NCBI GenBank assembly: GCA_947628965.1
Contig: CANRBV010000008.1
Coordinates: 1 to 41,644 of the forward strand
From: an uncultured Bacilli bacterium
Lineage (GTDB): Bacteria; Bacillota_I; Bacilli_A; RF39; UBA660
Direction of reading: 5' to 3'
Length of the DNA: 41,644 nucleotides
The stretch's first letter is position 1. Each line of letters starts with the position of its first letter. The notes beneath the pieces were generated by a model. The model saw only the letters and a list, made by a program, of their open reading frames with translations, did no database searches and was not told where the DNA came from. Shown here one piece after another: positions 13,901-22,642 of the stretch. The position numbers were made by a program, and so were the translations under genes.

Positions 13901-16862
13901 TAAAGTAGAAAGTGACTTAAAAGAATTTATTAAAGAAGAATTAGGTAGTGATAATAAAACTCTTGATGATTTATACACAGCTGAAAAAGATAAAGATGTA
14001 ACAATAACAATTTTTCCTAAAAAAGATGTAGCTGTATTACCAGGTAAAGAAGAACAAACTGGAATGATTTATCATATTGATTTTAAAGAAGAACTAAAAA
14101 TTTCTTTTGATGCGGGAGTTTTAACTGATCCTGATGCAGAATATGTTAAAACAGGTGAATCAATTGATAAATTACCAACGCCTGTAATTCCAGAAGAAGA
14201 ACAAGATTATCGTGAGTTTGTTGGATGGTATAAATCTGATAATACAAAAGTTGAGAGTTTAGATGATATAAAAGAAGATACAACTTTAACTGCTCATTAT
14301 GAATTAAATGTTGAAAAATTTGTTGAGGATGTTGTAAAAGATTTAGATAGTTCTGATACTTCTCATTCAAAAGATTTTAGTAGTAAATTTGATATAAAAC
14401 AAAATGCAGATAATAAAAATGAAATTGAAATAGATTTAAAAGGTGCTAATTTACCATTAAATGAACTAGCAGAAACATCTATTCCAGGAACTATAGCATA
14501 TATTCTTGAAAAAGGAGAAATAAAAGATATTACTTTAGGATTTGAGAATGGAGAAAAGAAATTTTCTAATGAAACAAAAGAAGAAGTAATAACAAAAGCT
14601 AAAGAATTATTTAATGAAAAATTAAGTGGTAAAGAGGCTCAAACAACTTTAGATCAATTAGAATATAAAGCTAAAGAATTCACTATAGAAATTGGTGATG
14701 TAAAAAATGATACTGTTAAATTAGTTGATTCAAACGGAGAAGCTGTATCTAATAAAACTTATACATTTAAATTTAATTCTGATTTTGTAGTAGTAGATGC
14801 AGAAGATAATTTAGGTGCTCAAAAAATTAGTGAAGTATTAGATAAAGACTATAGTACTATATATGTTGATAGTGATATAACTGAAGCAGATCCTATAACA
14901 ATTAATAAAGATATTACTATAGAATCAATTGAAAACATTGAAGGAATCAGTTTAGCTGCTGATACTCAAAACACAATAACAGTAAATAATCAAGATACAG
15001 TTATTGATGTTCAAAATGGTAATGTAACATTAAAAGATCTAAAACTTACTGGTGGTAAAAAATCAGAATTAAAAGTGGAAAAGGATGCAACAGTTACAGT
15101 TGAAAATATTGATGTATCTGGTGATATTGAAATTCCAACTGAAAGTAAAGACTCTGATGAAATGCATGCTAATATCTTAGTAGAAGGTAAGTTAACTGTA
15201 ACTGGAACGATTACAAATGATAATGAGTCTTATAAAAAACCAACCATTGCTTTAGTTAAACATTGGGCACATCCAGGAAATATAACTGGTGAAGACGATG
15301 AAGTAGACCCTTCTAAAAATGTGAATGTTCATCCAGAAGCTAGTGTAACTGCTACAGGATTGACGCATAATGATAGATATCATATCATACAAGAAATTAA
15401 AGTGGGAGTAGACAGTACGGTAGAAACATACTATGGTGATTTCTATTATGTAAACGCACATAACTCTGAAATTTATTATATGGCTATCAATGACTTAAAA
15501 AACGATCCTAATTATGTTTTTTCTAAAATTAAAGTTTATTATTATGGAGATGAAATTGATTTTGAAGCTTTAGGGTACAAATCTGGAGAAAAACCAGTAG
15601 TAAATGATGAAGTTTTTGATAACTTTACTTTTGATGGTAAGATTGTAAAAGCAGAAAAATCAACGCCAAATCAATTAGGATTTAAAGCACACAATACGAA
15701 TATGTTAGTTGCTAAATATACAACAAAGCCTTCTATGTCTGTTAACCTTCAAAGTGGTTCTGGACTAGCTGTTTCAGGAAATAAAATTTCAGGGTTAATT
15801 GAAACGGAAACAAATGAAAAATATATAATTCCGTTAACGTTAACATCCGAAAAATTTCAAGACAATAAGACAACAGTAAAAATTACAAATCCAAATGGAG
15901 AAACAGAAACAAAAATTTATAGTGCAAATAATGAAAATGGTATTGCTCCAGTTTCTGTTTCTACTCCAGAAATGAAATTGAATTTAGAAGCTATCAAATC
16001 AACTAAAATTACTGGTAATAATGGTAAAGTATATACAATTGAATTAGATGTTGATGGCGCCGACACTGAATTTGAAACTGAAACTTATACAATAGATTAT
16101 AGTGAGGTGGAAACTTTAGAAGAAAAAATTAATAAGGCTGCTGAAAACACTCACAATGCGAATAGTTTTACAGTTAAAAAGAATAATAAAATAAATAATT
16201 ATATCGAACATTTTACTTATGAATTTAATAAGGATACTGGATTAACTCATTTAAAATCAGAAAATGGGGATAATGTAGAAGAATATTCATTCTCATTAAA
16301 ATACGTTGGAAAAACTGATTCTAAAGTTAGTGTGGTAGTTGAAAAAAGAACTGAACATGAAGAAGGAAAAGTATATTTAAATGATTGGGAATATCTTCAT
16401 CCTCAACAAGTCGGTACAGCTATTCATGAAGTTACAATGTTAACGGACGTTATGGGCCAAACTTATATTAATGCTATAGATAAAGTACAAAAAGTAGACG
16501 GAAAAGAACATACTTATTTAGTATCTTTAAATAGAGATAGATATAATGATTGGATAAAGAAAAATTATCTATCAAATCCAAAATATAGTTCTGCTGAATG
16601 GGCTTTAAATGAGACAATGACATTAGAAGTTGAACTAGATGACAATGATAAATATATAAAGAGTATAAAAACTTCTGAAAGTAGTTCAAATAATATATTT
16701 GATGTTACTTTTGAAAAAATCAATTCAACAACGATAGATGAACCAAAAAAAATCTTAGCTACGGATGGTAAAGTCCTTACTGATGATGACATTACTGATT
16801 TCTATAATAAAGGTGTAAAATGGTGGGAAGAACATACAGGAGCAACTGTATATTCTGAATAG
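10986..16862 (+). CDS. Giant secreted modular repeat protein (1958 aa)
   Basis: Signal peptide at 1-23 (cut after VNA). The N-terminal domain (AEKIAPNARFIYVIGRYAYTSS) is unrecognised. Then come about four related modules 155-170 residues apart, each ending in a strand pair of the form VDxDGxGKEYxPxxYxxDYSxVEF (near 273, 428, 598, 764), and a fifth copy near 1682. Two InlB-type (Listeria-Bacteroides) beta-repeats ending LYPIWEI (about 837-876) and LTAHYEL (about 1074-1107) each introduce a similar alpha/beta module of about 150 residues (VEQYMNDVVDYI.., VEKFVEDVVKDL..). A stretch near 1275-1420 has parallel-beta-helix character (ITINKDITIES, NGNVTLKDLKLTGG). There is no LPXTG and no C-terminal anchor helix, so it is shed or held non-covalently. 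A surface adhesin or matrix role is inference. Strong promoter at 10898. Confidence 0.85.
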   Translation: MKKYGKMLITAIVGMLFATSVNAKMMTAEELGHEAEKIAPNARFIYVIGRYAYTSSYENFNIQDVMLAAADSVTFEKGENIKDSLKDMTMYAIDRTYNENYDATGWKLGENEIGNGTAFGSGDAKVDIRYIDYQVLAEDSEAEISLDIDNEENATYKEGLEKYLSFTTDKFYGKNDNKIKLEEDKVKGLLLKKSVNDISFNQTDKELYKNAEYFLATIVKVPGANKHTTITVTNLKGISKTSTWDDFDVQDETPGMFGLLSFSKEDWKNSNDKQITITVDIDGSGKEYNPTTYTLDLSALEFQEESKPSVTLSDPTTADKTTLDSWQYDSQINRELSLENGVLTGVLVEQKLTEVAFGANNTEGFYFDFKFTTPADVTREQIQIESLTGKDGDVKKKYSGFDEENNLTILFRFPDTTNKCEAGNSENCKLYFRVDYDGEGEKYLPTIYEIDYSQVEFEKNSKFSVTKELPTSAETNIKKTFEGWGFKPEELKDFATYKEGFNITEIDPHNVKISGLLPLMKLTNKDGFGEEATQKNGYYFIYVIKTDVSKTNHNGLTVKVPQNGDGLEPTKVLDHSAFDTDHEMAILMQLNPNAEAKQFKVIVDMDGEGKEYAPYEIIFDYEGVEFQQETISNISLDESKVPDADKATLTEWGYQFPNTIELSKENSKHTQGDLVLSDDNKLKGTVKEQKLSGGGFGDDADSYFFSYTIEPNEVKDTIEVTVKDVAGETSYDINDFTENSEGKQVLTILHHISKENASQESEKKITITIDADGEADKHYTTEEFEFDYTDVDFVELHDVKINDNNGTTTETIDVYDGEKLTQPATPEAPKHDEHETQYNTFDHWNIKANDEYSEDKEYHFTEEVTEDITLYPIWEIDVEQYMNDVVDYINTKDNVKNKFKIEKEVADGEEQHKLKIKILNKEQKIDEITDTGISSAIAHALASGEIDTIEFKGTKEKEFKKGDLADEDAIKAKVESDLKEFIKEELGSDNKTLDDLYTAEKDKDVTITIFPKKDVAVLPGKEEQTGMIYHIDFKEELKISFDAGVLTDPDAEYVKTGESIDKLPTPVIPEEEQDYREFVGWYKSDNTKVESLDDIKEDTTLTAHYELNVEKFVEDVVKDLDSSDTSHSKDFSSKFDIKQNADNKNEIEIDLKGANLPLNELAETSIPGTIAYILEKGEIKDITLGFENGEKKFSNETKEEVITKAKELFNEKLSGKEAQTTLDQLEYKAKEFTIEIGDVKNDTVKLVDSNGEAVSNKTYTFKFNSDFVVVDAEDNLGAQKISEVLDKDYSTIYVDSDITEADPITINKDITIESIENIEGISLAADTQNTITVNNQDTVIDVQNGNVTLKDLKLTGGKKSELKVEKDATVTVENIDVSGDIEIPTESKDSDEMHANILVEGKLTVTGTITNDNESYKKPTIALVKHWAHPGNITGEDDEVDPSKNVNVHPEASVTATGLTHNDRYHIIQEIKVGVDSTVETYYGDFYYVNAHNSEIYYMAINDLKNDPNYVFSKIKVYYYGDEIDFEALGYKSGEKPVVNDEVFDNFTFDGKIVKAEKSTPNQLGFKAHNTNMLVAKYTTKPSMSVNLQSGSGLAVSGNKISGLIETETNEKYIIPLTLTSEKFQDNKTTVKITNPNGETETKIYSANNENGIAPVSVSTPEMKLNLEAIKSTKITGNNGKVYTIELDVDGADTEFETETYTIDYSEVETLEEKINKAAENTHNANSFTVKKNNKINNYIEHFTYEFNKDTGLTHLKSENGDNVEEYSFSLKYVGKTDSKVSVVVEKRTEHEEGKVYLNDWEYLHPQQVGTAIHEVTMLTDVMGQTYINAIDKVQKVDGKEHTYLVSLNRDRYNDWIKKNYLSNPKYSSAEWALNETMTLEVELDDNDKYIKSIKTSESSSNNIFDVTFEKINSTTIDEPKKILATDGKVLTDDDITDFYNKGVKWWEEHTGATVYSE

Positions 16863-16865
16863 CTT

Positions 16866-16889
16866 AAAGGTGTGATTAATCACACCTTT
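16866..16889 (+). terminator. Perfect 10-bp hairpin after the giant gene, without T-run
   Basis: AAAGGTGTGA, TTAA loop, TCACACCTTT, 4 nt after the stop codon. No T-run follows, so it is a weak terminator at best. It may stabilise the upstream mRNA or adjust expression of the downstream thioredoxin-fold gene, whose SD begins 12 nt later. Confidence 0.5.
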
Positions 16890-16911
16890 AATAAGTTAAA
16901 AGAGGGATTAT

Positions 16912-17448
16912 ATGAAAAAGAAAATTTTAATGATCTTTTTTCTAATGTTTTTATGTTTTCCTATGGTTACAAAAGCTTTAGCAACCAATGCTGATTATAA
17001 TACAGTGAATCTTTATTACTTTTGCGAAAAAGAAAATAGTGAATGTGATAGTGGAAAAGAATGGTTAGAAAATGAATTAAAAACAAATATTCAAATAAAT
17101 TTTAATGTTAAAAATATAGAAGATGAGCAGGAATTATATGATAAAGTAAAAGAATCTTTGAAAATTAAAAGTAAAAAACTTCCTTTCATAGTGATTGGAA
17201 CCAATTCTTTTACTGGATTAAGCAAAACAAACAAAGAACATCTAAAGGAAGCGATAGTTGCTTACCAAAACGCTGAAGAGGTTTGTGATCTTGTTTCTAC
17301 TATAAAAAATGAAAGAGATATAAAAGCTTGCTTAAATCAAAATAATGGAATTTATAGAAAAAGCAATTATTGGTACTTTTATTCCACTTTTGGAATAATA
17401 ATTATTGGAATAATGGCTATTATTTTAAAAAAGGAATTGAATAAATAA
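16912..17448 (+). CDS. Thioredoxin-fold membrane protein with degenerate active site
   Basis: 178 residues, paralogue of the protein at 7557. It has a signal sequence (about 5-23), a thioredoxin-like domain (VNLYYF ... KLPFIVIGTNSFTGL with cis-Pro91) and a C-terminal membrane helix (155-172) with a basic tail. Where the paralogue has CPHC, this one has NSEC: only the second cysteine is kept (C45) and another lies at C38, plus a pair at C125 and C140. It cannot run the usual CxxC chemistry, so it may be a redox-inactive chaperone, or use C38-C45. It lies 49 nt after the giant secreted protein gene and ahead of a terminator, so it may be made with that protein and assist its export or folding. 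Confidence 0.75.
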   Translation: MKKKILMIFFLMFLCFPMVTKALATNADYNTVNLYYFCEKENSECDSGKEWLENELKTNIQINFNVKNIEDEQELYDKVKESLKIKSKKLPFIVIGTNSFTGLSKTNKEHLKEAIVAYQNAEEVCDLVSTIKNERDIKACLNQNNGIYRKSNYWYFYSTFGIIIIGIMAIILKKELNK

Positions 17449-17451
17449 AAT

Positions 17452-17478
17452 ACTATGATTTAATTGTCATAGTTTTTT
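17452..17478 (+). terminator. Rho-independent terminator
   Basis: ACTATGA (17452-17458) pairs with TCATAGT (17467-17473), followed by T's to 17478. The rest of the 250-bp gap to typA is AT-rich, without other structure, apart from the promoter at 17638. Confidence 0.82.
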
Positions 17479-17637
17479 ATTATACAAAATATAAAAAATA
17501 TACAAAAATAATAAAAAATATATATAATGTATATTTAATATATTATTTTGCGGTTAAAATTATTTAAAAGGCAAATTTTGATAAAAATTAATGACATTTT
17601 TTTGACATTTGCTTTATTTTTTAATGTTTTAAATTTC

Positions 17638-17666
17638 TTGCAAACTTTTGTGTTTTGTTGTATACT
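17638..17666 (+). promoter_or_regulatory. typA promoter
   Basis: TTGCAA (17638-17643), 17 bp, TATACT (17661-17666), 32 bp before the typA ATG. Confidence 0.7.
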
Positions 17667-17698
17667 TTTAAAAGTGTGCTTAAAAGGAAGTGAAGCTT

Positions 17699-19504
17699 AT
17701 GGACAAAATTATAAACATTGCAGTTGTTGCCCATGTTGATGCTGGTAAAAGTACTTTGGTAGATGCCTTATTAGAACAAAACGGAGTATTTGATTCACAC
17801 GAAACTCCAATTGATTGTGTGATGGACAGTAATGATATTGAAAGAGAAAGAGGAATAACAATCTATTCTAAAAATTGTGCAATACGTTATAAAGATGTTA
17901 AGATTAATATCGTAGATACTCCAGGACATGCTGATTTTTCTAGTGAAGTAGAACGTGTTATTAAAACAGTTGATACAGTGGTTTTACTTGTGGATTCTGC
18001 CGAAGGACCAATGCCTCAAACAAGATTTGTTTTGAAAAAGGCTTTGGAACAAAATTTAAGACCAATTCTTTTTATTAACAAAATTGATAAAAAAGATGCA
18101 AGACCCTTAGAAGTTGTCGATATGACCTTTAATTTATTTATGGAATTAAATGCTACTGATGAACAACTTGATTTTCCTATAATTTATGGGGTTGCAAGAG
18201 ATGGAATTGCCAAAAAAAGTTTAGAGGAAGAATCAGATTCTATTGCTCCTTTATTAGATACGATTTTAGAAGTTGTAAAACCTTATGAAGGAAATGAAAA
18301 TGATCCATTACAATTACAAATTTCAAATCTTGACTATGATGAATATATTGGAAGACTTGGTATTGGTCGCGTAAGTCGTGGCTGTATTAAAGTTGGTGAA
18401 CTTGTTTCTTTATCAAAAAACGATGGACGTTTAGAAACATTTAAAATTACTAAACTTTTTGTAAACGAAGGTTTAAAAAGAGTTGAAAAAGATATTGCTT
18501 ATTATGGAGATATCGTAACGATTGCAGGGTGCCCAGATATTTCTATTGGAGATACGATTTGTGCAAAAGACCATATAGATCCGCTTCCTCCTATTGAGAT
18601 TGAAAGACCAACTTTATCTATGAACTTTTTAGTAAATAGTAGTCCTTTTGCTGGACGTAGTGGAAAGTTTTTAACAAATCGCCATATTAAAGAAAGATTA
18701 GATAAAGAATTACAAACCAATGTTGGATTAGTTGTTGAAGAATTAAATGGGGCAGATGGGTATAAAGTAAGTGGCCGAGGGGAACTACATTTATCCATCC
18801 TACTTGAAAACATGCGCCGTGAAGGCTATGAACTATCTGTATCTAAACCACAAGTTTTAATGGAAGAAAAAGAAGGAAAGAAATATGAACCTTTTGAAAA
18901 AGTAATTATTACTTGTCCTGAGGAATATTCAGGTACTATAATAAATGATTTGCAAGAAAGAAAAGGTGTATTGCTTGTTGTTTCTAACGACCAAGGACAA
19001 GCTCATCTTGAATTTAGTGCTCCAACTAGAGGCTTAATAGGTTATCGTAGTTCCTTTATTACAAATACACGTGGAGAAGGAATTATGGTACGTAGTTTTG
19101 ATGAATATAAACCTTATGTTGGAGAAATCACCAGAAGAAAAAATGGCGTAATGGTTTCTATGGAAAATGGTAAAGCTCTAGGCTATTCCTTATGGAATTT
19201 ACAAGATAGAGGAACTTTGATTATTGAACCAGCTACAGAGGTATACATTGGTATGATTGTTGGTATTCATAATCGTGACAATGACTTAGATGTCAACCCT
19301 TGCAAGAATAAAAACTTAACAAATACTCGTAGTAGTGGAGCAGATGAAGCAATTAACTTAACAACACCAAAAACATTTACGCTAGAAGAAGCTTTGGAAT
19401 TTATTGAAGATGATGAATACGTTGAGGTTACACCTGATGCTATTCGTTTAAGAAAACAATATTTAGATCCAAAAGACCGTTATCGTAATCGAAAAGTAGC
19501 CTAG
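17699..19504 (+). CDS. typA: Ribosome-associated translational GTPase TypA/BipA
   Basis: 601-residue GTPase of the EF-G/LepA superfamily that acts in 50S subunit assembly and stress adaptation. P-loop AHVDAGKST (11-19), switch region RERGITI, G3 DTPGHADF, G4 NKIDKKDA. Domain II, an EF-G-like domain and the BipA-specific C-terminal domain follow ([18 protein letters not shown]; ending near [13 protein letters not shown]). The length is normal. ATG 17699 is chosen because AAGGAAG sits 8 nt upstream; GTG 17690 is too close to the SD. Own promoter and two following terminators make it monocistronic. Confidence 0.97.
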   Translation: MDKIINIAVVAHVDAGKSTLVDALLEQNGVFDSHETPIDCVMDSNDIERERGITIYSKNCAIRYKDVKINIVDTPGHADFSSEVERVIKTVDTVVLLVDSAEGPMPQTRFVLKKALEQNLRPILFINKIDKKDARPLEVVDMTFNLFMELNATDEQLDFPIIYGVARDGIAKKSLEEESDSIAPLLDTILEVVKPYEGNENDPLQLQISNLDYDEYIGRLGIGRVSRGCIKVGELVSLSKNDGRLETFKITKLFVNEGLKRVEKDIAYYGDIVTIAGCPDISIGDTICAKDHIDPLPPIEIERPTLSMNFLVNSSPFAGRSGKFLTNRHIKERLDKELQTNVGLVVEELNGADGYKVSGRGELHLSILLENMRREGYELSVSKPQVLMEEKEGKKYEPFEKVIITCPEEYSGTIINDLQERKGVLLVVSNDQGQAHLEFSAPTRGLIGYRSSFITNTRGEGIMVRSFDEYKPYVGEITRRKNGVMVSMENGKALGYSLWNLQDRGTLIIEPATEVYIGMIVGIHNRDNDLDVNPCKNKNLTNTRSSGADEAINLTTPKTFTLEEALEFIEDDEYVEVTPDAIRLRKQYLDPKDRYRNRKVA

Positions 19505-19517
19505 GGGGCTTTTTTTC
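19498..19517 (+). terminator. Short terminator at the typA stop
   Basis: AGCC (19498-19501) pairs with GGCT (19507-19510), then T7. The stem is short but GC-rich and overlaps the stop codon. A second, longer terminator follows at 19549. Confidence 0.6.
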
Positions 19518-19548
19518 TTGTGTAGAAAAGGATGAAGATATAACATAG

Positions 19549-19577
19549 AATGCAAATTAACAATTGCATTTTTTTTA
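19549..19577 (+). terminator. Terminator overlapping the lysS promoter
   Basis: AATGCAA (19549-19555) pairs with TTGCATT (19564-19570), then T's to 19576. Its right arm contains the TTGCAT that serves as the -35 of lysS. Confidence 0.7.
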
Positions 19578-19592
19578 TCTCTTTTGTATACT
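19564..19592 (+). promoter_or_regulatory. lysS promoter
   Basis: TTGCAT (19564-19569), 17 bp, TATACT (19587-19592), 30 bp before ATG 19622. The -35 lies in the right arm of the preceding terminator. No T-box or other leader was seen. Confidence 0.65.
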
Positions 19593-19621
19593 AAACATAG
19601 TTAAAAAAGGAGTGAATATAT

Positions 19622-21085
19622 ATGGAAAGACAATTTACAGATCAAGAAATCGTTAGAAGAGAAAAGCTTAAAAATATTAAAAATCCTTATCCAGAAAAGT
19701 ATGAAACGAATTATTCCATTAAAGAAGCAAGTAATCTAGAAGATGGAGTAACTGGTGTACGAGTTGCTGGACGAATTGTTTTAATGCGTAAAATGGGCAA
19801 AATGTCTTTCTTAACCATTGGAGATATTGAAGGAAGAATTCAAATTTCTATCAAAATTGATATGGTTGGAGAAGAAAAATACCAAGAATTTAAAGAAAAT
19901 TTTGATTTAGGAGATTTTATTGGTGTTGAAGGAGAGGTATTTACAACCCATACAGGAGAAAAAACAGTACGTGCAAGTTCTTTTACTTTTTTAGGAAAAG
20001 CTTTAAAACCATTACCTGAAAAATTTCATGGCTTAGAAGATCAAGAAACTATTTATCGAAATCGTTATATTGATTTAATTACAAGTGAAGAATCAAAAAA
20101 AGTATTTTTGTTAAGAAGCCGTCTTATATGGGAAATAAGAAAGTATTTAAATGATTTAGGATATGTAGAGATTGAAACACCAATATTAAATAATAAAGCA
20201 AGTGGTGCAACAGCTAAACCATTTATTACCCATCATAATGCTTTAGATATTGACCTGTATTTAAGAATTGCTCCAGAAACTTATTTAAAAAGAGCAGTAG
20301 TTGGAGGATTTACAAAAGTATTTGAAATAGCCCGTTGTTTTCGTAATGAAGGTATGGATGCAACTCACTTACAAGATTTTACTATGATTGAAGGATATGG
20401 AGCATACTTAAATTATAAAGACAATATGAAATTATTAAGAGAAATGTTACAAACGATTGTTAAAAACTTATTTGGTACTTTAGAAATTCAAATTGGTGAT
20501 AAAATGGTCGATTTAAGTGGCGAATGGGAGGTTTCTACTTTTCGTGATTTAATTCTAAAATATTCTAATATTGATATTGATGTTTATAATACAAAGGAAA
20601 AGCTGTTGGATAAAATAAAAGAAGAACATATTGAAATTGATAGTGATGTTCCTCTAGAAAATTTAGGATATGGTAATTTAGTAGACCAACTTTATAAAAA
20701 GGTAGCAAGACCAAATGTTGTTGGACCGCTTTATATGACGAGCCATCCAATTAGTTTGTCTCCCCTTGCAAGAGCAAATGATGCAAATAAAGAGATTACG
20801 GATCGTTTCCAATTAATTATCAATGGAGCCGAAATCATCAATGCTTATTCTGAATTAGTAGACCCACAAGAACAAGAGAAAAGATTGCTTCACCAAGCCG
20901 AATTAAAAGCAAATGGAGATGAAGAAGCAATGCCAATGGATTATGATTATATTGAAGCAATGGAATATGGTATGCCTCCAATCTCTGGTTGGGGAATGGG
21001 AATTGATCGCTTGATGCAACTTTTAACGAACTCAGATAATATTAAAGATTGTATTTTATTTCCACTTATGAAGCCAAAAGACTAA
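19622..21085 (+). CDS. lysS: Lysyl-tRNA synthetase, class II
   Basis: Charges tRNA-Lys with lysine in the cytoplasm. 487 residues, the usual length. An N-terminal OB-fold anticodon-binding domain (about 50-145, GRIVLMRKMGKMSFLTI) precedes the class II catalytic core. Motif 1 is in VEIETPILN, motif 2 is FEIARCFRNEGMDATHLQDFTMIE, and motif 3 is GWGMGIDRL near the C-terminus. SD AAAAGGAGTG precedes ATG 19622. Flanked by terminators, so it is a single-gene unit. Confidence 0.97.
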   Translation: MERQFTDQEIVRREKLKNIKNPYPEKYETNYSIKEASNLEDGVTGVRVAGRIVLMRKMGKMSFLTIGDIEGRIQISIKIDMVGEEKYQEFKENFDLGDFIGVEGEVFTTHTGEKTVRASSFTFLGKALKPLPEKFHGLEDQETIYRNRYIDLITSEESKKVFLLRSRLIWEIRKYLNDLGYVEIETPILNNKASGATAKPFITHHNALDIDLYLRIAPETYLKRAVVGGFTKVFEIARCFRNEGMDATHLQDFTMIEGYGAYLNYKDNMKLLREMLQTIVKNLFGTLEIQIGDKMVDLSGEWEVSTFRDLILKYSNIDIDVYNTKEKLLDKIKEEHIEIDSDVPLENLGYGNLVDQLYKKVARPNVVGPLYMTSHPISLSPLARANDANKEITDRFQLIINGAEIINAYSELVDPQEQEKRLLHQAELKANGDEEAMPMDYDYIEAMEYGMPPISGWGMGIDRLMQLLTNSDNIKDCILFPLMKPKD

Positions 21086-21093
21086 AAAATAAA

Positions 21094-21120
21094 GGACAAA
21101 CCGCAAATTTGTCTTTTTTT
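21094..21120 (+). terminator. Rho-independent terminator after lysS
   Basis: GGACAAA (21094-21100) pairs with TTTGTCT (21108-21114), then T's to 21120. Confidence 0.8.
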
Positions 21121-21160
21121 TGCCATTTTTTGGTGCTATAATCATATCAAGGAGGAAAAA

Positions 21161-22588
21161 ATGAAAAAAATTAAAAGTATGTTTGAAAAACATGATTTAT
21201 TTAAAATTGTCCTATTAGCAATTTTAGTAACTGTTGTTTTAACTTGGGTAGTTCCTTATGGACAAATAGCAAGTGGAACCTATACTAAAATAGGTTTAGC
21301 TAGACAAGGAATCACAGATGTAATACTTGCTGGTGTTTATAGTGGAAGTTTGTTTATTCAACAACTTATCTTCGTTATTTTTATAGGTGTTTTTTATGGC
21401 GTTTTAAGTCATCTAAGCGGTTATAAAGCATTAGTAAATAAAATTGCTGATAAATTAAAAGGAAAGGAAAAAATATTTGTTGTAGTATCTTCTCTAATTG
21501 TTGCTTTACTTACAAGTATTTTATCACAAGTTTACGCTGTACTTATTTTTATACCATTTATAATTAATATAGCTAGTAAACTAAAATTGGATAAAATTAC
21601 TACATTCTTATGTTCATTTGGAGCAATGATTGTAGGTGTGCTTGGAGCAACGTATGGTACAGATGGCCTTACTTCATTTATTTATTACTTAAATTATTAT
21701 CAAGCTGTTACCATTGTTGATGAGATAGCCATTCGATTTGGTGTACTTGCTCTTGCTTTTGTTCTTTATAGTTTCTTTATGTTGCAACATATGACAAAAG
21801 TTACGAAAAAAGAAGAAAAAGCAGAGGATTTATTTGTAGTAGAAGATGAAAAAAGCAAAAAAGTAAAAGTTTGGCCAATGATTGTTCTTTTAAGTGTTGT
21901 TGCTATTTTTGTTATTTTGGGATATGTAAATTGGAGCGATAATTTTGAAATTGCTGCATTTACAAATTTTCACACTTGGCTTACTGAACTTAAAATAGGA
22001 GAATATACAATTCTTTCCTATATTTTAGGTGCTAATGCAACAGCTTTAGGAACTTGGGATTTATATTCTATTATGGTGATTATGACTTTAGTTTTAATCA
22101 TTTCTACTATCGTTTATCGTATGAAATTTGATGAAATTGTTGATAATGCTTTAGATGGAATTAAAAAAATCATGAAACCTGTTATTTTATTATTAATGGT
22201 TTACTGTGTATTTGTATTTGTTTATTGGTGTCCATTTACTGCAACTATTTGTAATTGGATTACTAAATTTGTTGACGGATTTAATCCATTTTTAGCAACA
22301 ATCTCTGCATTCGTATCCTCTTTATTCCATATTGATTTTGGGTATGCTGGATATGTACTTGGAGATATTTTAACTACAACTTATGGCGAATACTTTAATA
22401 TTGGAGTTTTAATTTATACAACGATAAATGGTTTAGTACAATTTGTAGCTCCAACAAGCGTATTATTAATTTTAGGCTTAAGCTATATGGATATTTCCTA
22501 TAAAAATTGGCTAAAATATATATGGAAATTTGCCTTAATCATGTTAGCATTCTTAGTATTAATCTTTGCTTTGTTAACTTATGTTTAA
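21161..22588 (+). CDS. Ion-transporter-superfamily carrier (YfcC/DcuC-like)
   Basis: Polytopic membrane protein of 475 residues with about 12 hydrophobic segments in two halves linked by a charged cytoplasmic loop (KKEEKAEDLFVVEDEKSKKVK, near 215-240). The features LTWVVPYGQ near the first helix and the paired re-entrant-type segments fit the IT superfamily, closest to the YfcC/C4-dicarboxylate carrier group, which moves dicarboxylates or amino acids. The substrate cannot be deduced. SD CAAGGAGG lies before ATG, TATAAT at 21136-21141 is a likely -10, and a terminator follows. Another IT-superfamily protein (AbgT) is at 37042. Confidence 0.72.
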   Translation: MKKIKSMFEKHDLFKIVLLAILVTVVLTWVVPYGQIASGTYTKIGLARQGITDVILAGVYSGSLFIQQLIFVIFIGVFYGVLSHLSGYKALVNKIADKLKGKEKIFVVVSSLIVALLTSILSQVYAVLIFIPFIINIASKLKLDKITTFLCSFGAMIVGVLGATYGTDGLTSFIYYLNYYQAVTIVDEIAIRFGVLALAFVLYSFFMLQHMTKVTKKEEKAEDLFVVEDEKSKKVKVWPMIVLLSVVAIFVILGYVNWSDNFEIAAFTNFHTWLTELKIGEYTILSYILGANATALGTWDLYSIMVIMTLVLIISTIVYRMKFDEIVDNALDGIKKIMKPVILLLMVYCVFVFVYWCPFTATICNWITKFVDGFNPFLATISAFVSSLFHIDFGYAGYVLGDILTTTYGEYFNIGVLIYTTINGLVQFVAPTSVLLILGLSYMDISYKNWLKYIWKFALIMLAFLVLIFALLTYV

Positions 22589-22597
22589 GAGAAAAAG

Positions 22598-22621
22598 ATC
22601 ATCGAAAATGATGATTTTTTT
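22598..22621 (+). terminator. Rho-independent terminator
   Basis: ATCATC (22598-22603) pairs with GATGAT (22610-22615), then T's to 22621. It lies between convergent genes. Confidence 0.75.
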
Positions 22622-22642
22622 ATATAATAGATATAAAATTAT

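Noticed and set aside
14146-16792. Minus-strand open frames under the giant surface-protein gene
   Set aside because: Short, low-complexity, without SD. They are explained as shadows of the long + strand gene.
16600-16862. LPXTG sorting signal in the giant protein
   Set aside because: The C-terminus ends EEHTGATVYSE without an LPXTG-like motif, hydrophobic helix or basic tail.
17548-17739. 63-residue open frame overlapping the typA promoter and start
   Set aside because: No SD or start context. It covers the promoter at 17638-17666 and the start of typA in another frame, and its composition reflects AT-rich spacer.
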